Shown piece by piece: positions 23,030 through 33,041 of a DNA stretch of 64,000 nt. Made by a program: the position numbers and the translations under genes. The stretch is from Hemileia vastatrix (taxonomy: Eukaryota; Basidiomycota; Pucciniomycetes; Pucciniales; Zaghouaniaceae): NCBI GenBank assembly GCA_030280995.1, contig JASXTE010000016.1, positions 17,215,501 to 17,279,500 on the forward strand. Direction: 5' to 3'. The first letter of the stretch is position 1, and each line of letters starts with the position of its first letter. Under the pieces are notes generated by a model. The model searched no databases, had not been told where the DNA came from, and saw nothing but the letters and a program-made list of their open reading frames with translations.

Positions 23030-23520
23030 AAACACCAACATGAGTCCTTCACTTCACCGATAGCTTCGAAAAACTAATAATAATCTTGCTCTTGATCTTA
23101 TGGTTGTGTCTGATTCAAATTCAAATTCTGAATCATATTTTGTTTATATGAGTCACCTGCTAGAGAACAGCATCCTTACTTCACAAAAGTCTTCTACTCA
23201 CCATCAACCACAATATTCACCTCACAAACTTTCTGAAATTCATGAACCTATATTTTGAAAATTATTCTGAACTACTTATCATGGTCTTAAATGGCTATGT
23301 GACTTTATCCACATCATTCTATTTTTCATAAAAACTCTAATTTCTCAGAGTGGGATCCTGAAATAGAAATCTCTTGGACACTTTGAAATTTGACTTAAAA
23401 GGGAAAGGTGATGGAATAACTAATCTTAAGAAAATCTTCAGTTTAAGTGATGGAAAATTAGATCCATGGAACATGCAAATCATCATATCAAACCATTAAC
23501 TTCCATCACAATTCCTGACA
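23030..23520 (+). pseudogene. Harbinger transposase N-terminal remnant
   Basis: A degenerate reading shows LALDLMVVSDSNSNSES, SPHKLSEIHEPIF, then LFRTTYHGLK, then an IFHKNSN-like patch and KGDGITN. These parallel the N-terminal halves of the transposases at 29053 and 56772 (SDSDLE; FRTSQECFLK; PIFHNNS; LGSNGNG). Stops and frameshifts are frequent, and no catalytic domain is visible. Confidence 0.5.
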
Positions 23521-24009
23521 TTTCCCACTAAGGAGGTTAGACTAAAAAACTTAATATCTCTATTTTTTAATCTATTCACCTTTTGTTTTTAAATGTATGT
23601 GCATCTAAAAAATATTTTCCAACTAATTCATTTTTAACTATTGTAAATATATATATATATATATAGCCTCCCCTGAAATTCACTATGAAAGTGGGTAAGG
23701 ATTAAAAAAAAATTATTTCTATTATATAAATTTGTTGGTAAACCAGTCAAAAAGGAAAATAAACAAAGTTAAAGTAATAGAATTCAAAATACTACCTTCC
23801 AATGATTTCAGATTTTACCAAAGTCAAAGAATAAAGATGATATGGAATTTTATTGTGATATTATTACATCAAGTAACTGTTTGAATTATTACCTTTATAG
23901 AGCATCAAGGCTTGATAATCCATATATTTATGTTTGTAACTGTCTTTAATGAGTGATAAATTATAAATTAATGAAATAAAAATAAACTTTCAAAAAGTCC
24001 TTCAATTAT

Positions 24010-24156
24010 CATAATTAGCCTCCATCCCTAAAGTTTAAATATTCATTTAAACTTAACCCCTTAATTTAGTTATCTGTTTTATCAAAATTTTGTTGATCTA
24101 GAATGAAAATCAGAAATGAGTAAAATTTTCACAAGATTAAAAACCTGGGGAATACT
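24010..24156 (-). pseudogene. Tet-like oxygenase C-terminal scrap, cut by an LTR
   Basis: On the minus strand, from 24156 leftward: SPGF, SCENFTHF, INKILIKQITKL. This aligns with PPGLESCQDLTHF...LIQRINK at about 32000-32090. It abuts the LTR starting at 24157. On the other side of that LTR (25926-26170) lies spacer DNA of the same element in the same orientation, so the LTR inserted into a Harbinger/oxygenase copy. Confidence 0.5.
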
Positions 24157-25923
24157 TGCCAAGCTGAGTTCAAGTACAGAGACCTGAATAGCTTTAATAG
24201 TGAGTTTTCTAGAAGATCTAAATTTTCCTTTATGAATACTATAGTACAAATCCACTAAGTAGTAAAATATAACTCAATATAAGGGTCTCAGTAATTTTTA
24301 TCTCACTAATTGTAAATGGGTTACAATCTTATAGTTGGTAGAAGAAATAGATGTAATAGTTCAAAAACTATTCAAAGACTTTTTTAAAAGTACTATTCAC
24401 CATGCAATATGGGGGGTGGACTTGTTAGCAAGTCCACAACTTTGGACTCAAATTCACCACAGATTGAACACACATTGAGCTATTGACAAAGGAACCATAC
24501 AATCAGGGATGAACACCACTCAGCAGAACAGTTTTAGGTGGGTCTTCAAGTAGAGTTCAATATGGGTTCAGTATGAGTTCAGTCTGAGTTCCATCTGAGT
24601 TCCATCTGAGTTCTGTCTGAGTTCAAGTTGGGGACTTGCTAGCAAGTCCACCCCCTATATTGTGTAGTGATTGATATGTATTATAATTTTAATGGTTATA
24701 TGTTTTAATTGTAATGATAAAGAACATTGAAAAGAAGACCTAAAACCCCCTCCTTTTATACCCAATAATTCTGCAATGTGTTCCCCTTATTTACCAATCC
24801 TATACACTTCCAATGAAACCTAATTCTATCTAATACACCTTCCCATCAGCATAAGGAATTACCAATAAAACAATTAGAATAATATCACCCACCAAAATCC
24901 ATGAGTAATAGGGATAGTCCATCAAAATAAAAGAATAAGCAAAAAAGAGAGTATATGCATGAATATCTTAAAATAAAAGACTAAAAAAAGAAAGAACAAA
25001 ACTAAATATTACAAAATATTAAGAGGAATTAACAGTGGAAATGAAGGGGTTAATTAATCCAAATTACTACATGAAATCCCCATCCAATTATAACCAATAT
25101 TGACTGAGAAACCACTGAGAAACCCAAAAAAGGATGTGAGATGTGGGGTAACTGAATGCAGTCCTTGGCAGGCACTTTCATGGGTAAATCCTTGACTAAA
25201 TGGGAAAATTTAAGATGGTAGTGAATTAAAGGCACCAATATTGAGGCTGTTAATGAAATTAGTTCATATAATGAGGTCAATGCACTTATAATTAAATTAG
25301 ACACTAAATAAGCACCTGTTGCTTATTTTAGCATGCTTCCCCATAGTCAGCATACAATGTGGGGTAATTACAGTGTGAAAAAGCAAGCTTTTCAAAAAAT
25401 TAAGCTATTCACATGGGAAAAATGCAGGCAGTATGTGGTTAGTACACAGAAACCATTTCTGGCATAAAAACATGAAATTCAAAAAGTGTTATTTTTATGC
25501 ATTTGAATAGCCAAATCAATAGTTATAATTAAGAAAAATTTATCTGTCAAGACACATTTTTAATATTATTTAATTTATAGCACATATATTCAGCTTCTAA
25601 GTGATTTAAAGCGCGATTCTTGTTTTCTCCATAAAAAAATGAAAACAACAGCTTAAAGTCTACTTAAAAATTTTGTAGCCTTATTTTAATGGTTTTGAAG
25701 ATTACCCTGACATATTTCAACTTAATTTAAGTACATAAGACTTATAAAAGGTGGATATATGCATGTATGTAAGGTATTATAATGGCATATAGTGTGTTAA
25801 ATTATTAATTTCACTTATGTATACAATATGTATACCTTCATTTATTGTTCCCAGGTGTACTACTTGTGTTAAACATAGTTTATAAGAAATTTTCACTCAG
25901 CCCTGGGAATATCCAGGCTGACA
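24157..25923 (-). mobile_element. Solo LTR (about 1.49 kb) containing a CACTA MITE
   Basis: Plus-strand ends are TGCCAAGCTGAG and ATATCCAGGCTGACA. The 5-bp repeat ATACT flanks both sides (24152-24156 and 25924-25928). The minus-strand sense is suggested by GGGTATAAAAGG around 24765-24755. Without the nested 272-bp MITE and its duplication the LTR is about 1492 bp. It has no genes. Confidence 0.7.
24398..24669. mobile_element. CACTA-type MITE, copy 2 (272 bp)
   Basis: Ends are CACCATGCAATATGGGGGG and, from the right, CACTACACAATATAGGGGG. The 3-bp duplication is ATT (24395-24397 and 24670-24672). Inside each TIR is a perfect or near-perfect palindrome, GGACTTGCTAGCAAGTCC. A tandem CTGAGTTCCAT motif (about 24570-24630) resembles the subterminal repeats bound by CACTA transposases. 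Confidence 0.85.
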
Positions 25924-25925
25924 AT

Positions 25926-26170
25926 ACTTATTTAAAAATAATGTTCAGGCACTTGAATTAAAGATAAAATCATATATAAATATTAGATAAGCATATCAGA
26001 AGCCATATTATTTAAGTGTGTAATATCAAAGTAAATTAAAGTGATATTGTACAAAAAAAGGCTCAACCTTTAAAATTAATATTTTAACAACAACTGAGCC
26101 AAATTTAAACCATTTGATAAAAATTAAATTCAAGACTTCAAAGAGTCTTCTTTTTAAAAGGACACATGAT
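25926..26170 (-). mobile_element. Harbinger spacer remnant
   Basis: The minus-strand reading parallels 4440-4290 and 31430-31310: AAAAAGGCTCAACCTTTAAA on the plus strand, then AACTGAGCCAAATTTAAACC. It is one copy of the roughly 170-bp repeat of the Harbinger spacer. Confidence 0.5.
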
Positions 26171-26179
26171 TTGAATAAG

Positions 26180-26530
26180 TGTTGTAGAGTAGACTCCTAC
26201 AGTCACCTTGCTGCAGGCAGAATCCAAGGGAGTTGGAAAAACAAAAAGAAATCCCTGTCCCTCTAAGTAAACGTAAGATTCAATTAACTAAGATTGAAGA
26301 TCTGCTTGAAGAGTTGGATAAGTTGAAAATCTGAGAGAAAGACTTTGAAAGTGTTGGAAACCTAATACCAGATTACACTGATACAAGTCACAGAAAATAC
26401 TTAGAACAAGCAGCAACACAAAAGAGACTGAAAAGCACAGTAAAGTACCCCAGAAACTACCCTTGGGATGATCTGTTCAAAGGTGCCTTATTAAAGGTCT
26501 GCCCCAGATTTACCCAGTTTCCCACCAAAA
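26180..26530 (+). pseudogene. LTR-retrotransposon leader and Gag N-terminus
   Basis: A leader hairpin (CCTACAG...CTGCAGG at 26198-26219) precedes Gag-like text: VPLSKRKIQLTKIEDLLEEL, a stop, then DFESVGNLIPDYTDTSHRKY and TVKYPRNYPWDDLFKGALL. The same leader occurs at 62345-62400. The rest of the element is missing. The family (Copia or gypsy) cannot be decided. Confidence 0.5.
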
Positions 26531-26653
26531 TTAAAGAGTGTTCTTTATTATATTTTTATTTTATAGATTTTATAAGAAAAGAAATAAATTTGAGTCACCA
26601 AGAATGAGAGCTATCCAATGGTATCCTATATGTTGATATTTTTTATTATAATT

Positions 26654-26914
26654 CACCACACAATATGGGGGGCGGACTTGCTAGCAAGTCCGCAACCTTG
26701 GACTCAAACTCACCACAGATTGAACACACATTGAGCTATTGACAAAGGAACCATACAATCAGGGATGAACACCACTCAGCAGAACAGTTTTAGGTGGATG
26801 TTCAAGTAGAGTTCAGTATGGGTTTAATATGAGTTCAGTCTGAGTTCCATCTGAGTTCGATCTGAGTTCAGGTTGGGGACTTGCTAGCAAGTCCACCCCC
26901 TATATTGCGTAGTG
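26654..26914. mobile_element. CACTA-type MITE, copy 3 (261 bp)
   Basis: Ends are CACCACACAATATGGGGGG and, from the right, CACTACGCAATATAGGGGG. The duplication is ATT (26651-26653 and 26915-26917). Internal sequence is nearly the same as copy 2, so the two are recent relative to copy 1. Confidence 0.85.
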
Positions 26915-27109
26915 ATTGTTGTTATATGTTAAATATTGTTAATTATCAAAAAAGACCCTTGTTATCGAAACTAAAAGACAAAAGACATGTAGAAGACTAA
27001 GATTCTCCTCCTTCTATCTAATTCTCCTCCTCCAGACCTTTCCAACAACACCCTACATGCATAGGATCTACAATAAACTATTGATCTAACAAGCATGATA
27101 AATTCTAAC

Positions 27110-27520
27110 CAAATTTTGCCACAATAGCCAAACTTCTCTGCAGTGACCAAACTTTGCACTGTTGGTCAGACTTTTCTACAGTGACCAAACTTTACCACAG
27201 TTCCCAGACTTTTCTGCAGTGACCAAACTTTGCACTGGTGATCAGACTTTCCTACAGTGACCAAACTTTACCACAGTGCCCAGACTTTTCTGCAGTGACC
27301 AAACTTTGCACTGGTGATCAGACTTTCCTAAAGTGACCAAACTTTACCACAGTGCCCAGACTTTTCTGCAGTGACCAAACTTTACCACAGTGCCCAGACT
27401 TTTCTGCAGTGACCAAACTTTGCACTGGTGATCAGACTTTCCCATTGTGAGCAAATTTTGCCACAATGAGCTCTTTTTGCCATAATGAGCTAATTTGGCC
27501 AGAGTGAGTTAATCTTTTCA
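27110..27520. repeat. Minisatellite, unit about 32 bp in pairs
   Basis: Units alternate between CAGTGACCAAACTTTRCC and CAGTGCCCAGACTTTTCTG wording, with a variant CTGGTGATCAGACTTTCC. Around a dozen half-units are legible and they become degenerate towards 27530. No coding. Confidence 0.8.
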
Positions 27521-27889
27521 CCATAACCAAACTTTTCCACAATGACAGAATTTTTCCAGAACACTTCGCTTTTGGACCAGAAAATCACCGGAGCAAACCG
27601 GAGTGCACCGGAAAAAAAATGGCTACTCCAAGAGCACACTGCATCCACCAAAAATACCAAGAGAGCCCTAGAAAATCCAGTAAAACCAATACCCAATCCA
27701 TGAAACCATCAAATAACAATAGGAATACCAACATATATCCATTCCAAAACACCATTAATCCTCCAAAAATCACCATAAATCCACCCAAAAAAAATCCAGT
27801 TAACTCCCTTCAACCAAATTAACACCCACTATCACCATGATTTTCTTCCAACCAAGGTCCAATCAAATTTTCACCTAAGTAGCCTACCC
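27521..27889. other. Unassigned sequence after the minisatellite
   Basis: Somewhat higher GC near 27580-27650. Overlapping short frames exist but none is convincing. Confidence 0.3.
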
Positions 27890-28500
27890 AGATTTGGAAT
27901 GCCACAGCGTAACCCTAATTCCAATATTTTTTTTCCAAGTGGAATTAATATCTGAAAAATTAAGGTAAAAATAGCAAAAAAAAGATTATACAAGTCCACT
28001 ATCATCTAGATATAGGTCCTACATATATTTAAGTGGGAAATATTCATAGAAAGAAGGAGATATCAGATAGGCATAAAAATAACGAGATGGCACTTACCTT
28101 GATGGAAAGGTAGGTAAAAATAGAGTGAGAAAGTGGCTGGGATTTGGGGGAAATTGAATATAGAGAAAGTAAAATGCATAAAGAATGTGCTATGAATGTT
28201 TATCAATGACATGGAAACAAAAAAAAATTGAAGTAGTGCAAAAAAGAAGGCTCAAATTTTAATGTCAATATCTCAGAAACCACAAGATGCAGGGAAGAAT
28301 GGAAAATTTGGCTGGAAAATAGCAATCATTTAAGAAATGAAAAGGGATGAACTTACACAGGGGGAAAATATCCCTGAAATAGTTCTCTAGCTCAGTTTTT
28401 GGTTGCAGGGTAGGACTCTGAGTCTTATTTGTGGAGTGACCCTGTTTGACAACACCATATTTTTTTGCTTTTCTGACACTGGAATCTCCTTGGATCATGT
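27890..28500 (-). mobile_element. Harbinger/oxygenase spacer remnant, minus orientation
   Basis: The reverse complement of 28060-28300 reads like 3950-4130 and 30840-30960: TGCATTTTACTTTCTCTAT, AATTTCCCCCAAATCCCA, TTCCATCAAGGTAAGT. It lies directly upstream of the complete Harbinger-1 in the opposite direction. Confidence 0.6.
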
Positions 28501-28720
28501 CATCTCATCTCTATGGATTCATCCAAAACCCTATTTGCACCTTTTCTTCCCTTCTCTTACAAGCATACCCACACCACACCACCTTAATTCTCTTCCAAAG
28601 GCAAGAACTAAGGCAGGCTCGAAAATTGACATTAGGGGGTATCAATGTTCAGGGATCCGCAATTAGGGATCAGGAATTTTTTTTTCCGGGATCAGACATT
28701 ATTAATTGCGGAAGATTCTT

Positions 28721-28746
28721 ATCCACTAGCCCCGGAGCTAGTGGAT
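28721..28746. repeat. Subterminal palindrome of Harbinger-1
   Basis: ATCCACTAGC and GCTAGTGGAT flank a 6-nt loop (CCCGGA). A related CACTAGCCCC...CTGGTGGAT occurs at the matching place in Harbinger-2 (about 56550-56577), which suggests a protein-binding or hairpin function. Confidence 0.7.
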
Positions 28747-29052
28747 AAAGAATCCACGATAATGCATTATCCCGCCTCTTATACCCCAATTTCCATTACT
28801 AATTCCTGATCCCAAACTCATATCATCCATGATGGATTTGCAAGAAAGTCACATGACTCATAATTGCTGATGCCATCCTTAGGTCTTTCCTCACTCTATG
28901 CTACTTAATTTTGGTGGCAAACACTTTAGTTTTTTTTCTATCTACACACCCCAACTGCACATTTGGCAGTGAATTCCCACATCCCTCATCACATAACCCT
29001 TCCACCGGCAACAATAAAACACCTCTCTACTAGGAAGCTACTTCACTCAACA

Positions 29053-30276
29053 ATGAATGCTATTACTTTTCTTTTAGCTCTTTGCTATAAATCTGACTCT
29101 GATTTGGAAGATGCTTTAGCTTATATGTGTTTTCTTTCCAAAAAGTGTTACATCATCACCAGGGGGCCAAATCTTTATCATGATCCCCGATATGATCTGG
29201 CCTCCATTCTCAACATTCTTCATTTAAACTTCACCCAACTTTTTAGAGCTTCTCCCGATTCTTTCTTCAAACTTTATCAACTCATCTCCAATAATCCTAT
29301 CTTTCATAACAATTCCCATAAAAAACAGCATAATCCTGCCATCCAACTTGCTGTTGCACTATGTCGCTTTGGCTCAAATGGAAACAGTGCTGCTGTAAGA
29401 CGTTTTAATAATCTCTTTAACATAGGATATGGTACTGTGATATTATACACCAAGCGCTGTATGATTACTATCCTTTCCCTCAAGTCTCAAACACTTGCTT
29501 GGCCAACTCCAGAACAACAACTTGAATCCTCTCAAGTAATGCAAGCTGAAGGTTTCCCTGGCTGTGTAGGATTTGTTTATGGCACAACTATACCTTTGAG
29601 TAAAAAGCCTTCTCATGATGGCAACCAATATTTTGATCGCAAAAAAAGGTTTCTTCAAAATTTTCTCCAATTTCTCATCCTTCATAAACTAACTTTAAAT
29701 CTTCTTTCTAGATACTCTATTTCCATTCAACTTGTATTCAATTTCAATAAAAAATTTATTGCTTTTCATAGTGGCTGCCCTGGCTCATGTCATGACTCTT
29801 CCGTCTTCCAAAGAATGAGGATTTCTCAAACCCCTGACTCATACTTTGACGAATCTCAGTACCTCCTTGCAGACTCAGCATATGCAAGTGAGAAGTACAT
29901 TATACCTGCTTTCCGTGGTTCCACCTTAGAAAATGACCCCAAAACTAAATTTAATTATCACCTTGCCCAATCAAGAGTATGAATTGAACATGCTAAAGGT
30001 ATTTTAAAGGGACGATTTTCTAGTCTTCGGGAGCTCAGAATCCAATTTCAAAAAAAATTAGAGATCAAAACTGCAAATCATTGGATCATGACTTGCATTA
30101 TACTCCACAATATCCTAGCTGATTTAAAGGATGAGTGAAATGATCTTTATGAAGAAGAGGATCCTGAACCAGCACCGGCTCATTCCTCCCTTGAATCACA
30201 AAACATTCATTCAACCGGCATATGCTCTATCATTATGCCTATTACTCTCCAACATTTCTCTTCACCACCCTTTTAA
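29053..30276 (+). pseudogene. Harbinger-1 DDE transposase (HARBI1/DDE_Tnp_4 type), inactivated
   Basis: ATG 29053 is chosen because the open frame upstream has no ATG. The N-terminal half has a helix-turn-helix-like part (LAVALCRFGSNGNSAAVRRF). The catalytic part follows: GCVGFVYGTTIPL, then a 63-nt intron (29649-29711, GT...AG, same position as in Harbinger-2), then SGCPGSCHDSSVF, YLLADSAYAS and IEHAKGILKGRFSSLRELR. In the family the triad is D (in V-D-G-T), D (in A-D-S-A-Y) and E. Here the first D is Tyr. In-frame TGA codons stand at 29980-29982 (an Arg site) and 30136-30138 (a Trp site). The reading ends at TAA 30274-30276. The enzyme would cut and rejoin the TIRs in the nucleus; this copy cannot. 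Confidence 0.9.
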
Positions 30277-31525
30277 ATTTTTTTTTTTACTCTCCAAATG
30301 TCCTCTTTGTGTACTTCATTCACTTGGTTTGGTATTTTCGTTTGTTGCATATTCATTTTTTTTTGGAATTTATGGTGAAGATCTTTTTTTTGGATGGCTC
30401 ATTGGTTTTCTTTCACCAGCTCAACATGAAATCACATATTTTCTGAAATCGCATATTTTGTCAGTGATTTTTTTTTCATTCATCCCTCATATCCTTTTCC
30501 TATTCTCCTCCAACATCCCTCAAACAATTTGGTTTCATTCATTTTGTCATCTCATCTCTCCAGGTAAGTCATTTTATTCATTTTTTTGATTTTTTGATTA
30601 CTAATTATAATTTTTTTTTGTTTTTTTCTGTTTATTTTATTTTTTTTATCTAAATTTTTTTTGTAAGTGGTTATTTTGGATTTCAATGGTATAATTAACC
30701 TTTTTTTTCTCTCCCTCTTTACTTTCTTTTTTAGCTCCATCACCCTACTCTTCATCCCTCCTTGGCATGGTCATTATCCCCCCTTTCCCTTATTTCACTT
30801 TTTTTTGGCTCCATTTCATTGAAACACATACATTGCACATTCTTTATGCATTTCACTTACTCCATATTCAATTTCCCCACAATTCCAACATCAATCTTTC
30901 TCACTCTATTTTTCCTACTTTTCAATCAAGGTAAGTTTCATCTCCTTCTTTTCATGCATATATGATATCTCATTCCTTTTATGAAAAATTCATACTTAAA
31001 TATATGTATGACTCTTATCTGGATTACAGTGAACTTATAAAACTCCTTTTGATCTCATCTTAATTACCACTTTTCAAGTTTTTGTAAAATTTTGAAAATC
31101 AGACTCGGAATTAGGGTTAGTTTAATTCAAATCTAATGTTCTGTTTACTGAAGATTCTCCTGAAGGCTACCTTTCATTTCCTACAAACAGATTTGAATTT
31201 GATTCAGTGGTTTCTGAGATATCGACCGTTAAAGTTGAGCCTTTTTTTTCCCAATTTAAACTTTTATTTCATTTTTTTATGTAACAAATTAGGGTTAGGT
31301 TTATTTAAATCACATGTCCTTTAACTGAAGATTCTACTAAAGCATATCTTTCATTTCCCACAAACAGGTTTGAATTAGGTTCAGTGGTTTCTGAGATTTT
31401 GACCTTTGAAGTTGGGCCTTTTTTCCAAATTTCACTTATCTTATTTCACATTTTTATATTGCATATTTAGAGGATAAGGATTCTGAAACTCTTATATGAT
31501 TATTATCTAGGCATTTCAATTATAA
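30277..31525 (+). repeat. Harbinger-1 spacer with tandem units of about 170-185 bp
   Basis: T-rich DNA (30277-30730) leads to a GT-rich donor-like block (ATCAAGGTAAGTTTCATCTC at about 30926) and then two tandem units (about 31085-31260 and 31280-31440). Each has ACTGAAGATTCT, TTTCATTTCC, GTGGTTTCTGAGAT and a GAGCCTTTTTTT-like end. Related units lie at 3.95-4.92 kb, 26.1 kb and 28.2 kb. The spacer sits where the N-terminal exon of the oxygenase is in Harbinger-2, so it may be an enlarged intron or a replacement of that exon. Confidence 0.65.
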
Positions 31526-32114
31526 AGGCATATATTCATTGCTCAAGAATATCACTAAAGCTCAAAAAGATGAAGATTTTTGCTTATGGGACACTCTGCC
31601 TTCCTTTAACTCTTTTCTTGCTCTTCAACTCAAAAAGCACTGTAATAAAGCATTTGAAAAAAATCATGAACTTGCAACCAAATTTGGAATACCCAATTGG
31701 TGTGACTCCAAATGGGAAGATATCAGCCATGAATATCTTTTATTTTCTAATGTTATTATCACTCATTCTGGATTTCACAATAGGATTTATATCAATAGGA
31801 ATGACGCCAATTTTCTTACTTTTGTTATATTCTCATATATCAATCCGATAACTGGCCAACCAATACCATCTCCAGCTAAAATCAAAGGACATGGTTTGTA
31901 TTTTCCAGACCACAGGTGAATCATTGATTTTGGTTTGGGAAATGGTATCATCAAAAATATTTGGAATTCTTCTAAGGATAATCATCAAACAACCAAAGCT
32001 CCTCCTGGTTTGGAATCCTGTCAAGATTTAACACATTTTGGTTGCTCATTTCAAATCAGTCATAAGTTGATTCAAAGAATCAATAAGGTAAAGAAAGAAG
32101 CTAAATTTATTTGA
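31526..32114 (+). pseudogene. Harbinger-1 Tet-like 2OG-Fe(II) oxygenase, N-truncated and catalytically dead
   Basis: The frame begins GIYSLLKNITKAQKDEDF and matches the C-terminal 60% of the Harbinger-2 protein: LPSFNSFLALQLKKHCNKAF, FGIPNWCDSKWEDISHEYL, SNVIITHSGFHNRI, PITGQPIPSPAKIKGHGLYF. The Fe(II)-binding H-x-D of this family (HTD in Harbinger-2) reads YIN here, so both the His and the Asp are replaced. A TGA stands at 31917-31919, after which the frame continues (IDFGLGNGI, DNHQTTKAPPGLES, FQISHKLIQ) to a TGA at 32112-32114. The N-terminal part is absent. Intact relatives are predicted to oxidise 5-methyl-pyrimidines in nucleic acid; this one cannot bind iron normally. Confidence 0.82.
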
Positions 32115-32119
32115 TTTAA

Positions 32120-32450
32120 AAAAACTTTATCTAGATCCAAAAAGTATGGGGATTAGAGTTGTCATTGAAAATTTTATATTTTTTCATAAATTTTTAATAA
32201 AATTTTTTATATATCAATTTGCTCAAGTAATGTGATGAGCCAATGACCTTTGGTTTTATAACATGTAATCATGATAAAATTTATTTGTTTCATGGGGTTC
32301 CTCTTGCCTATACCTGTGGAAAGTCCCAAACTTTTGGTTCTAGACTTGGTCTGCATTTTTGCTTGAGGAATTGTCATTACTTTAAACTAGGGAAATTGAT
32401 ATATATTAGATATTTATTTAATAATTTATGTAATAATATTAAATTTAGAT
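32120..32450 (+). other. Conserved block downstream of the oxygenase
   Basis: Closely similar to 60480-60790 in Harbinger-2, although the protein frames are not kept: GATCCAAAAAGTATGGGGAT, GAGCCAATGACCTT, TCATGGGGTTCCTCTTGCC, GTGGAAAGTCCCAAAC. It may be a 3' untranslated region or an RNA/DNA recognition element of the transposon. Confidence 0.55.
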
Positions 32451-32454
32451 GACT

Positions 32455-32890
32455 TCCACCCCTTACTTCAATAAAATGCAGGGGGGGGGGGGTATTGCCA
32501 AATTTTCAAATCTGACATGTGAAATTGATGACTTGGAAAAATTTTGGTGATACCCACCCCTTGCTTCAATAAAATGCAGGGGAGAGTATTGCCAATTTTT
32601 TAAAACAGATATAGAATTTTTTTGACTCGTAAATATTTTGGTGAAAATTTTTTGGTGATACCCGTCCCTTACTTCAATAAAATCCATGGGGGGTTTTGCC
32701 AAAATTTCTTATAAGACTTGTGAAATTCTTGACATGTAAGAATTTTTGGGATACTGGTAAAATGAAGGGGGCAGTAAAGCCAAAGTTTCATATAAGACTT
32801 TCAAGATTCATGATATGAAAGAATTTTTGTGATACCCACCCCTTACTTCAAAAAAATCCAGGGGTGGGGGATCGTCAAATTTTCAAAGGA
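32455..32890. repeat. Tandem array (about five units of 80-110 bp) between convergent genes
   Basis: Each unit begins near CCCACCCCTTACTTCAATAA and proceeds to GCAGGGG, TATTGCC and a GACTTG/TGGTGATA end. Units start at about 32455, 32551, 32661, 32755 (degenerate) and 32835. CCACCCC and GGGGAGGG within a unit can pair. The first three units carry AATAAA, the usual polyadenylation motif. Harbinger-2 has two such units at 60808-60960. Confidence 0.8.
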
Positions 32891-33041
32891 TACATGAAAA
32901 TTTTATTTAAAAAAAGAATATTTAACATTAAAATACAAAAATTCAAGTAATGATAGATAGAGTAATGAGATAAAGGAAATTATTGGAAATTTTATGTACA
33001 AATAAATATGAACAGTTGAAGTGTGAGAGAAATAAAACAAA

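Noticed and set aside
27110..27520. CRISPR-like array
   Set aside because: Units are contiguous degenerate tandem repeats without unique spacers, in a eukaryotic context.
28963..29052. N-terminal extension of the Harbinger-1 transposase frame
   Set aside because: The extension has no ATG and no counterpart in Harbinger-2; the start was placed at 29053.
32463..32702. Minus-strand frame over the tandem array
   Set aside because: Open only because the repeat unit lacks stops in that frame; composition follows the repeat.
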